NCBI GenBank assembly: GCA_003988855.1
Contig: QYAI01000001.1
Coordinates: forward strand, 310,001 to 374,000
Length of the DNA: 64,000 nucleotides
Direction: 5' to 3'
DNA from: Arachnopeziza araneosa
Lineage: Eukaryota; Ascomycota; Leotiomycetes; Helotiales; Arachnopezizaceae
Under the pieces are notes generated by a model. The model made no database searches. It worked only from the letters and a program-made list of their open reading frames with translations, and had not been told where the DNA came from. The translations under genes were made by a program, and so were the position numbers. Each line of letters starts with the position of its first letter. Position 1 is the first letter of the stretch. Below are positions 45,839-57,717 of this stretch, piece by piece.

Positions 45839-47011
45839 TTTAGTGACAGATGTTTAGAGTGCGGAATACACAGAAAATTATTGTATAATCAATGTGAATT
45901 TATTGGTAAAAGTTCAATCAAGAAGAGAAGTGTACCTGAATCTTGATTAGCAGGCAATTTCATGATATTTCCAGGGTTACACGTGGTGCAAAACGAACTC
46001 TGTAGCACGAAGACATATCCGCGACTCTTTCATTCCAAGTCTCTGAGTAAACTAAGGGGAGGCTTTTCTCTTACGTGCTAAGTCGAAATGCTTTTCCAAA
46101 CTTCCAAAGCCGAGTTGCTATGAAGCCGCCCCTTTTCCGCAAGCAAGGTATTGACTTGGTCAAGTTGCCAGATGTGAGTTACTATGTTCAAGGTCAATTA
46201 AAGAGTCAGGTCGAGACTGGCCGAATCTCTGATTATTTACTCTGATCTCCTGCATCTTGCAATTCCTTTTATGATATTATCAGTATTCACGTGACTACGA
46301 CTTTTATGCTTTTGTCTCTACCGAAGGTAGATTATTGGTTCCTTCAATGCAAGATTGTCCGGTTTTCAGAAACTTTTTTGGAATAAATTCTCCTGAGAAA
46401 TCGCCGTCGGGCTACAAGATCGCCCACTCTTGAAGACTACGTGTTTGCTATTTCCATAATGGAGGAGTGGAACGGACCGAACTTCATTAGAATTACTGAT
46501 CCTAAAGAACAGACTAGTTTCAGCCCAATCCTTGAGATCTAATAGTGTTAAGAAGCTCTTGTTGAGGACTTGTCGAGAATTTCAGGCTAAATGCGCCGTC
46601 AAGGATTCCACCAATCGAAGGCAATATTTCTTTTGTCGCATTCCACGTTCGAGCCTGTCTGCTGTGTACTGTACATTTCGTCACGGAACCGTACCTGTGT
46701 AAAGATAGATTGGCTGAGGTCTTGTAAAGGGAGTGCTGCTGCTCTCTTTTCCATGAGCAAGAGATCAAAGTTGTAGCAGACGGAAAAGTCACCAACGATG
46801 GCTTTTTTGAAGATGCCTTGGGACAACAGGCTCCTTCCAGCATAAAACGCCGCTGTTCGTTGATTTCATTGCCCCACCTGGCCCAAGCCCCAACGCAGTG
46901 TCAACCCCTCCACCTCCAACTTGTAACAAAAGTCTCTTCTTTCGTCCTCACTCTCAACCCACTTCTCACATCAAGAAATACAATCGGAGCAACTCACTAC
47001 TCGTCGCAATC
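45839..47011. other. Intergenic, transketolase promoter side
   Basis: 1.17 kb. A minus-strand frame 46843-46520 (107 codons) and an overlapping one have faint protein-like character but no firm family. The last 150 bp are CT-rich, as expected for a highly expressed housekeeping promoter. Confidence 0.5.
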
Positions 47012-49565
47012 ATGGGTTATACCGACGTTGATAAGCTGGCTATCAACACCATTCGACTCCTTGCCGTACGTGAGCTTGCTATCTTTCCTTCTGCTGAATT
47101 CTACCCCGCCATGGGCACAGAAGCTTTAAATTAATCATAATTCCACGTCAATACCTTGGATCAAGGCCTAATTGACTCTCTACAGGTCGATGCCACATTT
47201 CACGCCCAATCTGGCCACCCAGGTGCGCCGATGTAAGTTACAATGACCACGCAGTGCTACAACAGCTAATTTGTGCTTGAAGGGGCATGGCTCCTGTTGC
47301 CCACGTCCTGTTCAACAAGATTATGAACTATAACCCAAAGAACTCGAAATGGATCAACCGTGACAGATTTGTTCTCTCGTGAGTCTTAGCTCTTCCTGAA
47401 TGGTAGACACTCGTGTATGGGTTTCATTTGAGATGGCCGCATCTCGGAGATAACACTACGGGATGCATGACTTCATACCCAGCGGCTTTTCACCGCGGTA
47501 ACGAAAGTCTATTGATCTGCAAGCGTAGATTTTTTTGGATTTTAGAATTACTTCCCCAGACGTCACTACTATTTCTCCCATCGCAGCTTACTAATTATTT
47601 CGCAGTAATGGTCATGGCTGCATGCTCCAATATGCTCTGCTCCATCTTGCCGGATATAAAATCTCTCTGGATGATATCAAGGCTTTCCGAGTAAGGGAAA
47701 TCTGACACTGAAATAAATACTTCTCGACTAATCTGTAATTAGCATATTGATAGCATCACTCCTGGCCATCCTGAGGCTCATGATACTGATGGTGTTGAGG
47801 TCACCACTGGTCCTTTGGGCCAAGGTTTCTCTAATGCGGTCGGTCTGGCTATTGCTCAACATCATGCCTCTGCAGAATTCAACAAGCCCGGATTCGACTT
47901 AATCAACAACTACACATATACATTCTTGGGGGATGGATGTATGATGGAAGGCGTTGCCAGTGAGGCTGCATCACTCGCTGGTCATTTGCAATTGGGAAAT
48001 CTCATTGCTATCTATGATGATAACCATATTTCCATTGATGGTAACACCAACTGCGCGTTTACCGAAGACGTCAAGCTTCGTTTTGAGGCATACGGATGGC
48101 ATACTGAGGTCGTTGCTGATGGAGACCATGATTTAGAAAGTATTGAGGCTGCTATCAAGAAGTGCCAAGCCGTTAAGGATAAGCCATCGTTGATCAAGCT
48201 CCGTACTACCATTGGTTTCGGTTCAAAAGGACAAGGAACCGGTGCTGTTCACGGCTCTGCTCTGAAGCCTGACGATATATTGCAGATTAAGCAAAAATTC
48301 GGCTTCGACCCTGAGAAGACCTTTGTAGTTCCCCAAGAAGTTTACGATCTGTACCATAAGAAAGCTGCGGAAGGCGCTGCTTTAGAACAAGAGTGGACTC
48401 AGCTCTTTGGCAAATACGTCGAAAGTCACAAGGCAGAAGGAGCAGACCTCAAGCGCCGCTTGGCTGGAGATCTCCCAGAAGGCTGGGAGAAGGCTTTACC
48501 TACATATTCGACTTCCGATCCTGCAGTTGCAAGCCGTAAACTGTCTGAGATTGTGCTTCAAAAAATCCACGACCAAGTCCCAGAATTGGTTGGCGGATCA
48601 GCAGATCTGACTAGCTCTAATTTGACCAGATGGAAGGAGGCAGTTGACTTCCAGCCCCCTTCTCTTGGTATTGGTGACTGGAGTGGACGTTATATCAGAT
48701 ACGGTGTCCGCGAGCACGCCATGGGTGCAATCATGAATGGTCTTGCTGCATACGGCACTGTTATTCCTTATGCTGGTACATTCCTGAACTTTGTCTCCTA
48801 TGCCGCTGGGGCAGTTCGTCTCTCAGCTCTGTCTCAAGTTCGTGTCATTTGGGTTGCTACCCACGACTCAATTGGATTGGGTGAAGATGGACCAACTCAC
48901 CAGCCTATCGAAACTCTGGCACACTTCCGTGCCCTTCCCAACTGTATGGTCTGGCGTCCAGCCGATGGAAACGAGACCAGCGCAGCATACTATGTTGCAC
49001 TAACCTCCAAACACACTCCTAGTATTATTGCTCTTTCACGTCAAAATCTTCCTCAACTTGAAAATTCCACCATTGGACATGCTATCAAGGGTGGTTATGT
49101 CGTTCACGAGATTGAGAAGGCAGATATCACCCTTGTTTCCACTGGCTCCGAGGTCGGAATCTGTGTTGATGCTGTTAAGTATCTGAAGGAACACCACAAC
49201 CTATCTGCACGAGTGGTTTCCATTCCTTGCTTCGAGGTTTTCGATGCCCAGACAAAGGAATACAGACTTAGCGTTCTCCCAGACGGCGTCCCGTCCCTCT
49301 CTGTTGAAGTTTTGTCAACAATGGGCTGGGAGCGATACACTCATGAGCAATTCGGTCTGAATAGATTTGGCGCTAGCGGTGCTTACAAGGATGTTTACAA
49401 AGTATGTGAGCTACTCTTGAATCGAGGATAAAACTAACCCAATTACAGAAATTCGAGTTCACGCCCGAAGGAATTAGCAAGCGTGCCGTTGCTACTGTCG
49501 ATTTCTATAAAGGTGTCCAAAACCTTCGTTCACCTATTAACCGCGCGTTCCAACAACTCATCTAA
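47012..49565 (+). CDS. TKL1: Transketolase
   Basis: Thiamine-diphosphate enzyme moving two-carbon units in the non-oxidative pentose phosphate pathway; also source of erythrose-4-phosphate for aromatic synthesis. 685 aa from exons 47012-47065, 47186-47232, 47283-47378, 47606-47690, 47743-49401 and 49449-49565. Seen: AQSGHPGAPMGMAPVAHVLF, NGHGCMLQYALLHLAGY, TPGHPEAHDTDGVEVTTGPLGQG, and the TPP motif GDGCMMEGVASEAASLAGHL to NHISIDG. Further on are REHAMGAIMNGLA, signature 2 GEDGPTHQPIE, and the C-terminal domain with ISLSRQ-like IALSRQNLP and STGSEV. Length is normal and nothing is missing. Intron 3 (227 nt) is much longer than the rest. Cytosolic. Confidence 0.97.
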
Positions 49566-49984
49566 ATTGTGGAATTGGAATATGGGGTTCTCTTGGTATG
49601 ATAACAAATAGACGAAGGCTTGTCTAACGAATGGAATAGAGAGGGATGAATGCATCTGATACTCTGAATTATATTGACTTAGCAAAAGTAGCAAATTGAA
49701 CAGAACAATGAAATAACTAACTACTTGAGAAGGAATTATCAGTGGTCCTTGAACATCTCGAACAAAATTGTTGCCATTGGAATAACTGTCTTTTCTTCCT
49801 TAGTCGCCGACTTTAGGCCTTAAAAGGTTCCTTATCCACTTGAAACGGGGTCTAGTCTTAGGCAAGACAATCACTCGATTGAAATTAAGCGTCTTTTTGA
49901 GCAAAGCGAGTTTTAGATTAATATGACATGGTAACACAATCAATCGTACATATCTATCTCATCTCATATGCTCTAATGCTTGCT
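49566..49984. other. Convergent intergenic region
   Basis: 419 bp, AT-rich, between transketolase and the coiled-coil gene 3' ends. Nothing else seen. Confidence 0.6.
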
Positions 49985-51783
49985 TTAAACCTCAAATATT
50001 GGCCCAACTCCCTCCCCACCACCACTCCTATTCTCAACCAGATCCAGGCGCCAACCTTCCCAGTTCTTTAAACTTCTCTTTACCTCTTTAATTCTCTCAA
50101 TTCTCTTCCTAGCTTCTTCTTCTTGTGCGAGTCTAAACGCGTCCTCATCAAAATCGAGGAGTTCATCATCATCTTCTAACAAGGAATCATCACCTCCATG
50201 TGCTTGATGAACATGAGAATTAGCTCCCGTAATAGCATTGAACCCACTCGTGATGAAATCGCCTAAGCCACCACCTGCTTTAGTTCCATGGGCGAGACTC
50301 CTCCGGCGGCTGGGAGACACACCGCCTCCTAAGTCGACATCTGAGAATCTTCCTCCGGGGCTGATGAGACCGGAGGAATCTTCTCCTTCCAGCTCCTTTC
50401 TACGCTCCCGCCAGACGCCCCTACGAAGCTCGTGGACCTCGCCTTCGAGTTCTCGTACTTTCTTCTCTAAACGCAAACGCTCTTCGTTCTCTAACTCGTC
50501 GACGCCATCATCATCTGTGCCTTGAGCATCTCGTTTACGAGCTCGCTCTCGCTCTTCCTTTAATCTCAGGTTTTCATTTTCAGTGCCAGCGAGGCGGGCG
50601 CGGAGGTCTGAGGCCTCTTTTTCTGCCTTTTCACGCTCTTTCTTCTCTCTTTGAAACCTGGCATCTTGTTCCTTATGAAGTGTGCCCAGGGTTGCGACTT
50701 TTTTCTCGAGAGCGTCAACCTTCTTCTGGAGCTCTAAGCTCTGTGATTTCGCTTCTTCAGATTCTCGCTCAAGGGTTCTGAGCTTAGTTTCTGCAGAGAT
50801 GCGCTCACTACCTTCTTTGACAGCTTTTTCGGTCGTTCGATCCAGATTCTTCTTGAGATCGCCAAGCTCCCTCTGTGCAATGGCTGCGGATTTCTCGCTT
50901 CGCTGAAGCTTTCCCTCAAGAGCAGCGATCTGCTCCTTCTCGGACGCACCAGACGTAATTCGTTCAATGTGCGCTCGGAGGCTGGATATCTCAATCTCCA
51001 TGGATTCTATGGTTGATGATTTGGAGGCTAGGATTGCTTCGTAATCTCCGGATGGGTGTACCGACACTGATGGCGAGGAGCCATGTCGAGTTGTCCGAGA
51101 AGCTTGGGCTTGAAACTGAGTTATTTGTCGCTTGAGTGACGCGATTTCATGTTGTAGCTTTTCTACATCTCCTGTTGAGTCTGCATTTGAAGGCGTTTTG
51201 TTCCTGGGAAGATCGTCCTCCGCTTCCCGAATGTCTTCCAATTCCTCCTCTGCTTTCCTCCAACGCTTCTCTCCATCGCTGACGTCTTTTGACAGCTTCT
51301 TATTCTCTTTCTCTAACTCCTCGATTCGTAATGCTTGCTTTCGATAGATGTCTGGTGCCGTATCACCCTCGGGTGAAAATGGGTTTGGAGATAATGGACC
51401 ACCAGATGAGTGTCGAAAAGATGAGGATCGCATCTTTGATTGTACAGACAGTGAAGGCTGACGCTCGCGACTCATAGTATTGAGCTCCGAAACCGATTCT
51501 TCAGCAATTTCGGCCGAGCCCTCCACCTCTGCCTTTGATTCAGCTCCATTTGAAGGATCTTGAACCTCCGCAGGGCTTTCGAGAGTTTCCTCCACCTTAC
51601 TCGACTCTGCGGAAGCCTCTGCCTTCTCTTCTTTCTTCGCAGGGGCTTTCTTTTTCTTTTTCAACTGCTCAACCTACCACGGTGTCAACATCTGCGAAAT
51701 GGTCTCTTGGGTTTGAATGAACGTACTCTTTTTTTGGCGGCAGCCAGCTTTTCAGCCTTCGCTTTCTCTTCTGTATCAGCCAT
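49985..51783 (-). CDS. Long coiled-coil protein (fungal golgin/M-repeat-like)
   Basis: 581 aa from exons 51783-51727 and 51673-49985; the 53-nt intron gives AAAKKR-VEQLKKKK. The start MADTEEKAKAEKLAAAKKR is highly charged, followed by an acidic, Ser/Glu-rich region. Long heptad coiled coils run from about residue 130 to 440 (YRKQALRIEELEKENKKL, VEKLQHEIASLKRQITQF, and so on), broken by short Ser/Pro linkers. The C-terminal 100 residues hold a conserved-looking block, RLAQEEEARKRIERIKEVKR and SLKNWEGWRLDLVEN. Fungal relatives are often named M protein repeat protein; a Golgi tethering role (Rud3/Imh1-like) is inference from the layout alone. No membrane segment is seen. Confidence 0.75.
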
Positions 51784-52037
51784 AGTTTACAAAAAGGGTT
51801 TAAGGGCGTTCTCAATGAATTTCAGAAGCGTGTTCAAAAGGTCGAGCTTGGACTTCTCCACAGGTCAAGGCTTCGTCTTACAGTAGCTTCGGCTACTTCG
51901 GTAATGACAGGGGTCTGATCAAAGTTGCAGGAGGCTTTCTTCTTCAGCATGCTTATTCGACAGCGCCCTACTACTGAGTTCAAAGCAGCTCTTCAAAGCA
52001 AGCAGTCCCGGCTTGAGGATTAGAACAATCTTGAAGA

Positions 52038-52679
52038 ATGGTACCGCCATCCAATGTCAGTGACCTGACCCTTCATCTTGCGGATCGTGGTTTGTCACCG
52101 CTGTACTCGTTTCCCAACCCATCTTCGACATCAACTTCTCGATCGGAAACACAGAGACGAGCCCAAGCTCTTTCGTCTCTCACTGCGAACGCCATTACAG
52201 CTTATGAGTCTGCCTCTCAATTGGGCTTGGGATTACCTTGTAGAATCATGGTTGAGACTCATTCTGGGGGTCCAATTGTGCTTCATTCCTTCCTGAATCC
52301 GCAGTTACCACAAAGACCTCAGCCCCAGCGAATAATCAACCAAGAAGGTGTACAAGAAGACATTATTGAGCAAGCACGGAACGGGTTAAGGCACTTGAGC
52401 GGAGACGGCGACTACGAAGGTGGAGGCGGAACTCTAGTTAATGGAGATGTGTCTGGCAGCCACCAGGAGGAATATTTTGGCGGGAACACAAATTCAAGCG
52501 GTGCACCGCCACTACTGATAGCTTCCGTTGTTGCATCAAGTTCTATAGAAATGACAGAAGCTCGGAGAGCAGCGGCAAGGTTAGAGAGACTCGGATTGGT
52601 GTTTCAGAGGGAATGGAGCAATAGAGAACAAGAGGAAGCACGGCCTTCGGTCAACTCGATAGAGGCCGAGGAGGGTTGA
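52038..52679 (+). CDS. Hypothetical protein, small conserved-looking, possible lysosome/vacuole signalling subunit
   Basis: Single exon of 213 aa. I do not recognise the family with certainty. It has two structured parts separated by a disordered Gly/Asn/Gln-rich linker. The first (residues 1-85) includes LHLADRGLSPLYSF, QALSSLTANAITAYESAS and CRIMVETHSGGPIVLHSFL, helix then beta strands as in a small roadblock-like or longin-like fold. The second, PPLLIASVVASSSIEMTEARRAAARLERLGLVFQREW, reads as a strand plus a long amphipathic helix. Such small two-part proteins include subunits of Ragulator/EGO-like complexes, but this is only a fold impression. It starts 254 bp from the coiled-coil gene, pointing away. 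Confidence 0.7.
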   Translation: MVPPSNVSDLTLHLADRGLSPLYSFPNPSSTSTSRSETQRRAQALSSLTANAITAYESASQLGLGLPCRIMVETHSGGPIVLHSFLNPQLPQRPQPQRIINQEGVQEDIIEQARNGLRHLSGDGDYEGGGGTLVNGDVSGSHQEEYFGGNTNSSGAPPLLIASVVASSSIEMTEARRAAARLERLGLVFQREWSNREQEEARPSVNSIEAEEG

Positions 52680-54348
52680 CCAACTTTGGTATCAGATATT
52701 CCACTTTGAAAACTCCAAGTTACTATCAAAATGGCTGTGCTTACAGTACTTTTCAGGGACCCAAGTTTACCTTCGTATTTCCCTCCCTTCGCCAGGGCTG
52801 GGCCAATGTCAGATGTCAATGCTATGCCCTTGACCGCCCCTGCTTATATGCTGCAGACGTAGAGTGTCTTACAACTTCTGCTACATCTCGGGAACAAATC
52901 TTGGGCGAGAACTTTGGAGCACTCCATCGCTTAACGGGGGGGCCGACAGCAACACGATATATAGACAAGGAATCTACAGCTAAGGTCTGTCTGGGAGCTC
53001 TTTCTTGACTGTATCTAGACTGGGTGTTTCTTCGGTGGAATGAGAACCGAGTATACTGTAGACGAGAGCTCATTTCACGGTGGATTTACTCCGATTTACC
53101 TCTGAAATGGGCAGATTGTAACCAGAGGCCTTGGTTCATCCTTGTCAAGCTGAATGATTGGAAAGAAGAATTCCAGTCCTTTTGAGCCAATGAAAATGGA
53201 AACCTCCATCCCGCGTTGTAGTGATATTGTTGTCGGGCGGTCAACTGAGCTGAGGACTCCCCGTTATAAACTCGCTCCGCCTTTTCAGAAGCAAGAAGCA
53301 CTCGAAACTCTAGATAACAAAGTTGCTCGATTTCTTTTCCCGGAATGTCCTTCCGATCATAGGGCTGCAAGGGCTGAGGAATGGGCCTGAGGACTCGCGA
53401 CAACCTGGTTTCGATTTCGACGGTGCCGAGGGTCTCGATATTTCCCCAGGAAATAATGATGCGACCTTTTCCTCTGCTTTCGCTCTTCCTCGTTCTTCCC
53501 TCGATACAATGTCACCATGAAATCATTGTCGCTGTAACGTGGCAGTGCAAGCTCGACTCTTGAAGGCCAGAGTCTCCTCCAGGGCCCTGTCACTGTCGCT
53601 CCCGCTCCATCGCCTACCTCCGGGAGAGGCTGTGCTCATGCAGCCCTAATGGCGAAAGGCTCACACCGATTACCCTGCACACCGACCTTTTTCTTCCGCG
53701 CCGGGTTGGAGGTTGGTGTGTCTGTCCTGTCATAACGCTTCCTCCACAATCTGGGATCCATTCTGGCCCCCAAGATGTCGGTGAGTTTGGGTGGCGCCAA
53801 GACTGATGGCTGACAGCAGGCGTCATTGCCTACGAACTTGAAGTTTTCAAGCCATGTACAGTCGCAGTAGATATTTTCTTTTATTAATGTATAGTGACTC
53901 GATCCAAAATGTGTGCTGTCGGATTTATATCTCGAGTGTGAATAAATTTTCTGTCGAGTGATTTCGTCTTTTGCGGACACTAGAGATATTAATCCCACCA
54001 TGAACTCGATGCACAAAATACTTCTCAATATATTCTTGAAATCTGCCTTAAGAGAAATTTGATTTGTGTGCTGCCTAAGTCTTCAAATTTCATCTAGCCA
54101 AAGAATTACTGCCTATTACAAGCTATGAGGACTACAGTTAGCAGGAAGCGTCTTCGTGATTCTGTACGTTGATTTCCTTGCTATCAATGTCCCCTATCTA
54201 TCCAGCTCAGTTCTTGTTCTTCAAAGTTGATTGAATTATGAAGGGAGTTTTCTTTTGGCTACAAATGTAGTTGGTGCTCTTCTCATTTCGCTCACTGACA
54301 CAAGAGGCTAATAGCTTAAAGGAACAAAACATTGATCATTTGCAGACA
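52680..54348. other. Intergenic, 1.67 kb
   Basis: Contains only short frames. On the minus strand 54028-53636 a frame of 130 codons has a weakly signal-peptide-like start and several Cys (CDC, ACC), but no start context or splice support. Confidence 0.45.
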
Positions 54349-54826
54349 ATGTCGAATCGCTACGGAAATATACAAGCGCCAAACACCCAATGGGGAATGC
54401 AGAACAAAAATAGTTACAGTGAGCAGCTGGCCGAAAATCAGGTGCCGAATCCTTTAAGCTTTCGTATCGATATCATTCCTCCCTCGGTCCGACGACCTTC
54501 TTCCGAACCTTTGACTCCACACTATCAGACTGAACGAATGCAAAGATCAGGTATGGATTATTTCCTTAACTCACATCACATTCCTTTTGTTTTATCACAG
54601 TGTATTTGTCAGGTGCGTTCAACTTTATCAAGTGAAAACCTCTATGGCAGCCCAGAGACAGGTTGCCAAGGCAGCAGGCATGTCTTTCAAAGAGGCTTCA
54701 ATCCAAGACCCCCAGACCAAGAAGATCCAGCAACAGTCAATCTACAAGATGGCTTCATGGCTAGAGGATAACACTTCATACTCCTTTCCTAAAAACCAGA
54801 CTGTCACAACCCTGTCTCTATGGTAA
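54349..54826 (+). CDS. Hypothetical small protein, two-exon model
   Basis: Tentative gene of 131 aa from exons 54349-54550 and 54633-54826. The donor GTATGG and acceptor ATCAAG join MQRS-VKTSMAAQRQVAKAAG in frame; a nearer acceptor TCACAG gives a stop, so the longer intron is preferred. The first exon is Asn/Gln/Pro-rich (MSNRYGNIQAPNTQWGMQ, FRIDIIPPSVRRPSSEP), which looks coded rather than random. The second has AAQRQVAKAAGMSFKEAS. No domain recognised. It might also be an upstream exon or leader of the C2H2 factor 760 bp downstream. Confidence 0.4.
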
Positions 54827-55591
54827 AACTCTCCAAGTGGTTGACCTGGAAGGATATCTTACAAGGAGAATATGTCTGCGACGTGGACTATGGAGGTACA
54901 GAAAGCTAAGCGACTATTCCTCCACAATGCTGGCTCTTGAAGTGGTATCGAACTTGGCCGGCCTGTGTTATGAGGACGAAAGAGAATGACAACGAATTCC
55001 GAGACAGCCCATATTGACGGATCGATGGAATGATATACGCTTCTTCTCTTCTTCTGGAAGATATTGACCTGCGGAAAAGAAACCACCTTCACCTTTGCCT
55101 CGTCAAGATTATCCACCCCATAGCCCCGTCAACTTCCCCTCCCGCTTCAAAATCTCGTTGGGACTTGAATGTCTCCTTTGGCAGGATCTGACTTTATTAC
55201 CACTCTCTGGGAGACATGCTGCTATACTTAATTTCCGTTGGAACTTACCACCTCACTGTCGATGGACACTGTTGATGTCCTTGAATTGCTTTCGTTGAAA
55301 CTACCTACCTATTCCGCCTGGGGCGGCATATCTACATCACGTTGTTCCCGCCTTAACTGCCTGATTCACTTTTACAAGACCTGTGAACTCGATAACAAGT
55401 CAGAATATCGGTTTCTTTACGTTGACTTTGTTGAACTTGTGCGGAAATTTGCTGCCTCACTTTTCATTCAGCAATGTGCTTCTTTGATTTCTCTGTTTCA
55501 AACTACCGACTCAACCAAGTCGTGTGGACTTACCTCTGCTAATACTCCTCTAGGAACCGAGGAGTCTCCGTTCATCAAAAAAGAGTCTGCC
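54827..55591. other. Upstream region of the C2H2 factor
   Basis: 765 bp. The frame of the next gene is open from 55238, with an in-frame ATG at 55262, so some of this may be coding; the sequence there (Cys/Leu-rich) looks less protein-like than after 55592. Confidence 0.45.
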
Positions 55592-57064
55592 ATGATGTCT
55601 CATTCACCGGCATTCCTACAACAGCTTCGAGGCGCACACTCTGTCCCGCACCTATCAGGACTCAACGCCCAGGCTTCGACTCCTGGCCGGCCATTCCAAG
55701 AACAGGCAGACACTGTGCAGCCGCTGCGTACCTCGAGAGGCTCAGGTGAGTCACTTACTATTTTTAGGCAGCTTTGGTCACTCTGAGGTAGCCTTGCAGG
55801 GAGCATGTGACTGATACTTTAAAGCGTCGACAGCCTTGGAAGCTGAAATCTATCACCTAGAAAGCCCCAACTATGCTCATCGTACAAATGCAAGAAACAA
55901 CCCATCTATTTATCAACCATCACCCTACCCTCAGTATTCGTATGGGCCGAGTGACTTTAGCGACCGGACCAACCCCAGTGCTGAGCAATCGCGTGTAAGC
56001 GCGCCCGACCCACTAATTTATCAGTCGCCTCATCCTCGCCATCAAGACAAATCGCTTCTACAGCCATCTTACGACGCACCTCGCCACGATTCTCGCGTAC
56101 GACAATATCCAGAGCCTGTTGCGCCTTCGTTTCCTTTACAGTTCAGCAACCTACAAACTGACATGATGTCGCTCTCGTACGAGCACCGTCAGTTTCCCGA
56201 ATACCCGACAACCATAATGCACGAATCTCATCATCCTCAAGACCAAGACGATATGCAACCCCGATATCCAACTCCACCACCACCTCTCAGCGAGAATCCG
56301 TACAATCCTCAGCCCAGCCTCGATCCTCCGATAACAATCGATGATTTGCCCGAGCTTCGACAGAAATCAGAGTCTGACGCGCCTAGCCCGGGAAGATCAA
56401 AGCCAATTCCCAAGCCAGATAGAGAAGTCACGAAGGATGCGGATGGACGCTTTGTATGCACTTGGCCAGGTTGTACCGAGGAAATCCGGAATTTTGGTAG
56501 AAAATGCGAGTGGTCAAAGGTACTTTCTATCTTTGCTCGTCTGTCGACGAGCGTCAACTGACTTTGATACAGCATATGGATAAGCACGATCGCCCCTACA
56601 AGTGCCCATCCGAAGGTTGTGAAAAGCTACCTGGATTCACCTATTCCGGAGGACTCTTGCGCCATCAAAGAGAAGTACACAACTTGCATGGAGGTCCACG
56701 AAAGCAACTCAACTGCCCACATCCAACTTGTAAGCGGTATTCTGGCAAGGGGTTCTCCCGTCAGGAGAATCTTAATGAACATCTTCGGCGTGTTCACACA
56801 GATGGGAGCGAAATGCCAGTTCCTGAGGATTTGACTGAGGATGATGGCGCCGAGCGCTCGGGGATGAAGAGAAAACGCGGTTCAGCCCGCGAGGATGATT
56901 TCGATTGGCGTCAAGAGGTGGCTAGGCTACGACAAGAGAATGAAGAAATGAAGAGAACAACGGAAAATTTGATGCGCCAGCTCCAATCTCTCCAGGGCAT
57001 CGTCGGGTCCAGTATTCAGCGGGCACAACAAAGCCATCAAGCTCCAGCAGCAAATATGCTGTAA
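55592..57064 (+). CDS. C2H2 zinc-finger transcription factor, three fingers
   Basis: 446 aa from exons 55592-55745, 55825-56519 and 56573-57064, all in frame. The N-terminal 230 residues are disordered and Pro/Gln/Tyr/His-rich, as in fungal activation regions. Three C2H2-type fingers follow. Finger 1 has C263, C268, H284 and H288 and is split by intron 2 (GRKCEWSK-HMDKH). Finger 2 (YKCPSEGCEKLPGF to RHQREVH) has C294, C299, H314 and H319. Finger 3 (NCPHPTCKRYSGKGF to EHLRRVH) has C331, C336, H353 and H358. A basic KRKRG stretch and a C-terminal coiled coil (VARLRQENEEMKRTTENLMRQL) may mediate dimerisation. The start could also be 55262, adding 110 residues. Targets unknown. It precedes the methyltransferase on the same strand by 650 bp. 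Confidence 0.85.
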
Positions 57065-57717
57065 GGCATTCTACGCTTCTCCTCTCACATTATACCAACT
57101 GGCGTTATTGCATTTGCTGGAGTTATTGGTAGGGCTAGTAGGGCGTTTTATGGAAGGGATGAAGATATCAAATGAATTGGGTGGGAGGATGGATCTGATG
57201 GTTTCGAAGCATTCGTCTCCGCGCCACTCAATAGCAGAATTTTGCTGCTTCAGTGTATGTGTATAATTGCAATAGCGCATTACTTTTACTAAAGAGATAA
57301 ACAACAATAAAACCACTTCACTGCCTTCGGCTGTTTCTAAAGCCTCAGGCCAAATAAGTTGGGTGGCTACAGGCAAGCTTCGGGATCTCTTTCAAGCTTC
57401 AACCACCATATCACGCCATCAGAGTTTGTCTTCACAACCGACCCGCCACCTGGTAACACATCGCAGCTGCTTCCCACAAACGGCAATGCGGCACGGAAAC
57501 ATTCCTGCCGCACCAGTAGATTAAAATGGTTGAGGTCGAAAGTGGTCTCGCTCGGCACGCAATGCCGATGTCAGTTTCAGAGCGGGATGTGTTCGCATAT
57601 CACTTTCTTCTTGACGACTAGAAGCCTCCAGCATCAGAGAACCTTATCTCCTTAAGAAGGCTCATCCTCTCCGGCTATATTGAAACCTGCTGAAGAAAGG
57701 AACCTAATATCTAAGCC
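57065..57717. other. Intergenic between C2H2 factor and methyltransferase
   Basis: 653 bp, short frames only. Same-strand neighbours. Nothing else seen. Confidence 0.55.

Noticed and set aside
46520..46843. Minus frame with a faint ketoreductase-like stretch
   Set aside because: A few residues only (PSIGGILDGAFSL); no cofactor loop and no neighbouring domains, so not called as a polyketide synthase relic.
57479..57498. 15-nt identity (AACGGCAATGCGGCA) shared with 62811-62830
   Set aside because: A match this short is expected by chance in 64 kb, and flanks do not align.
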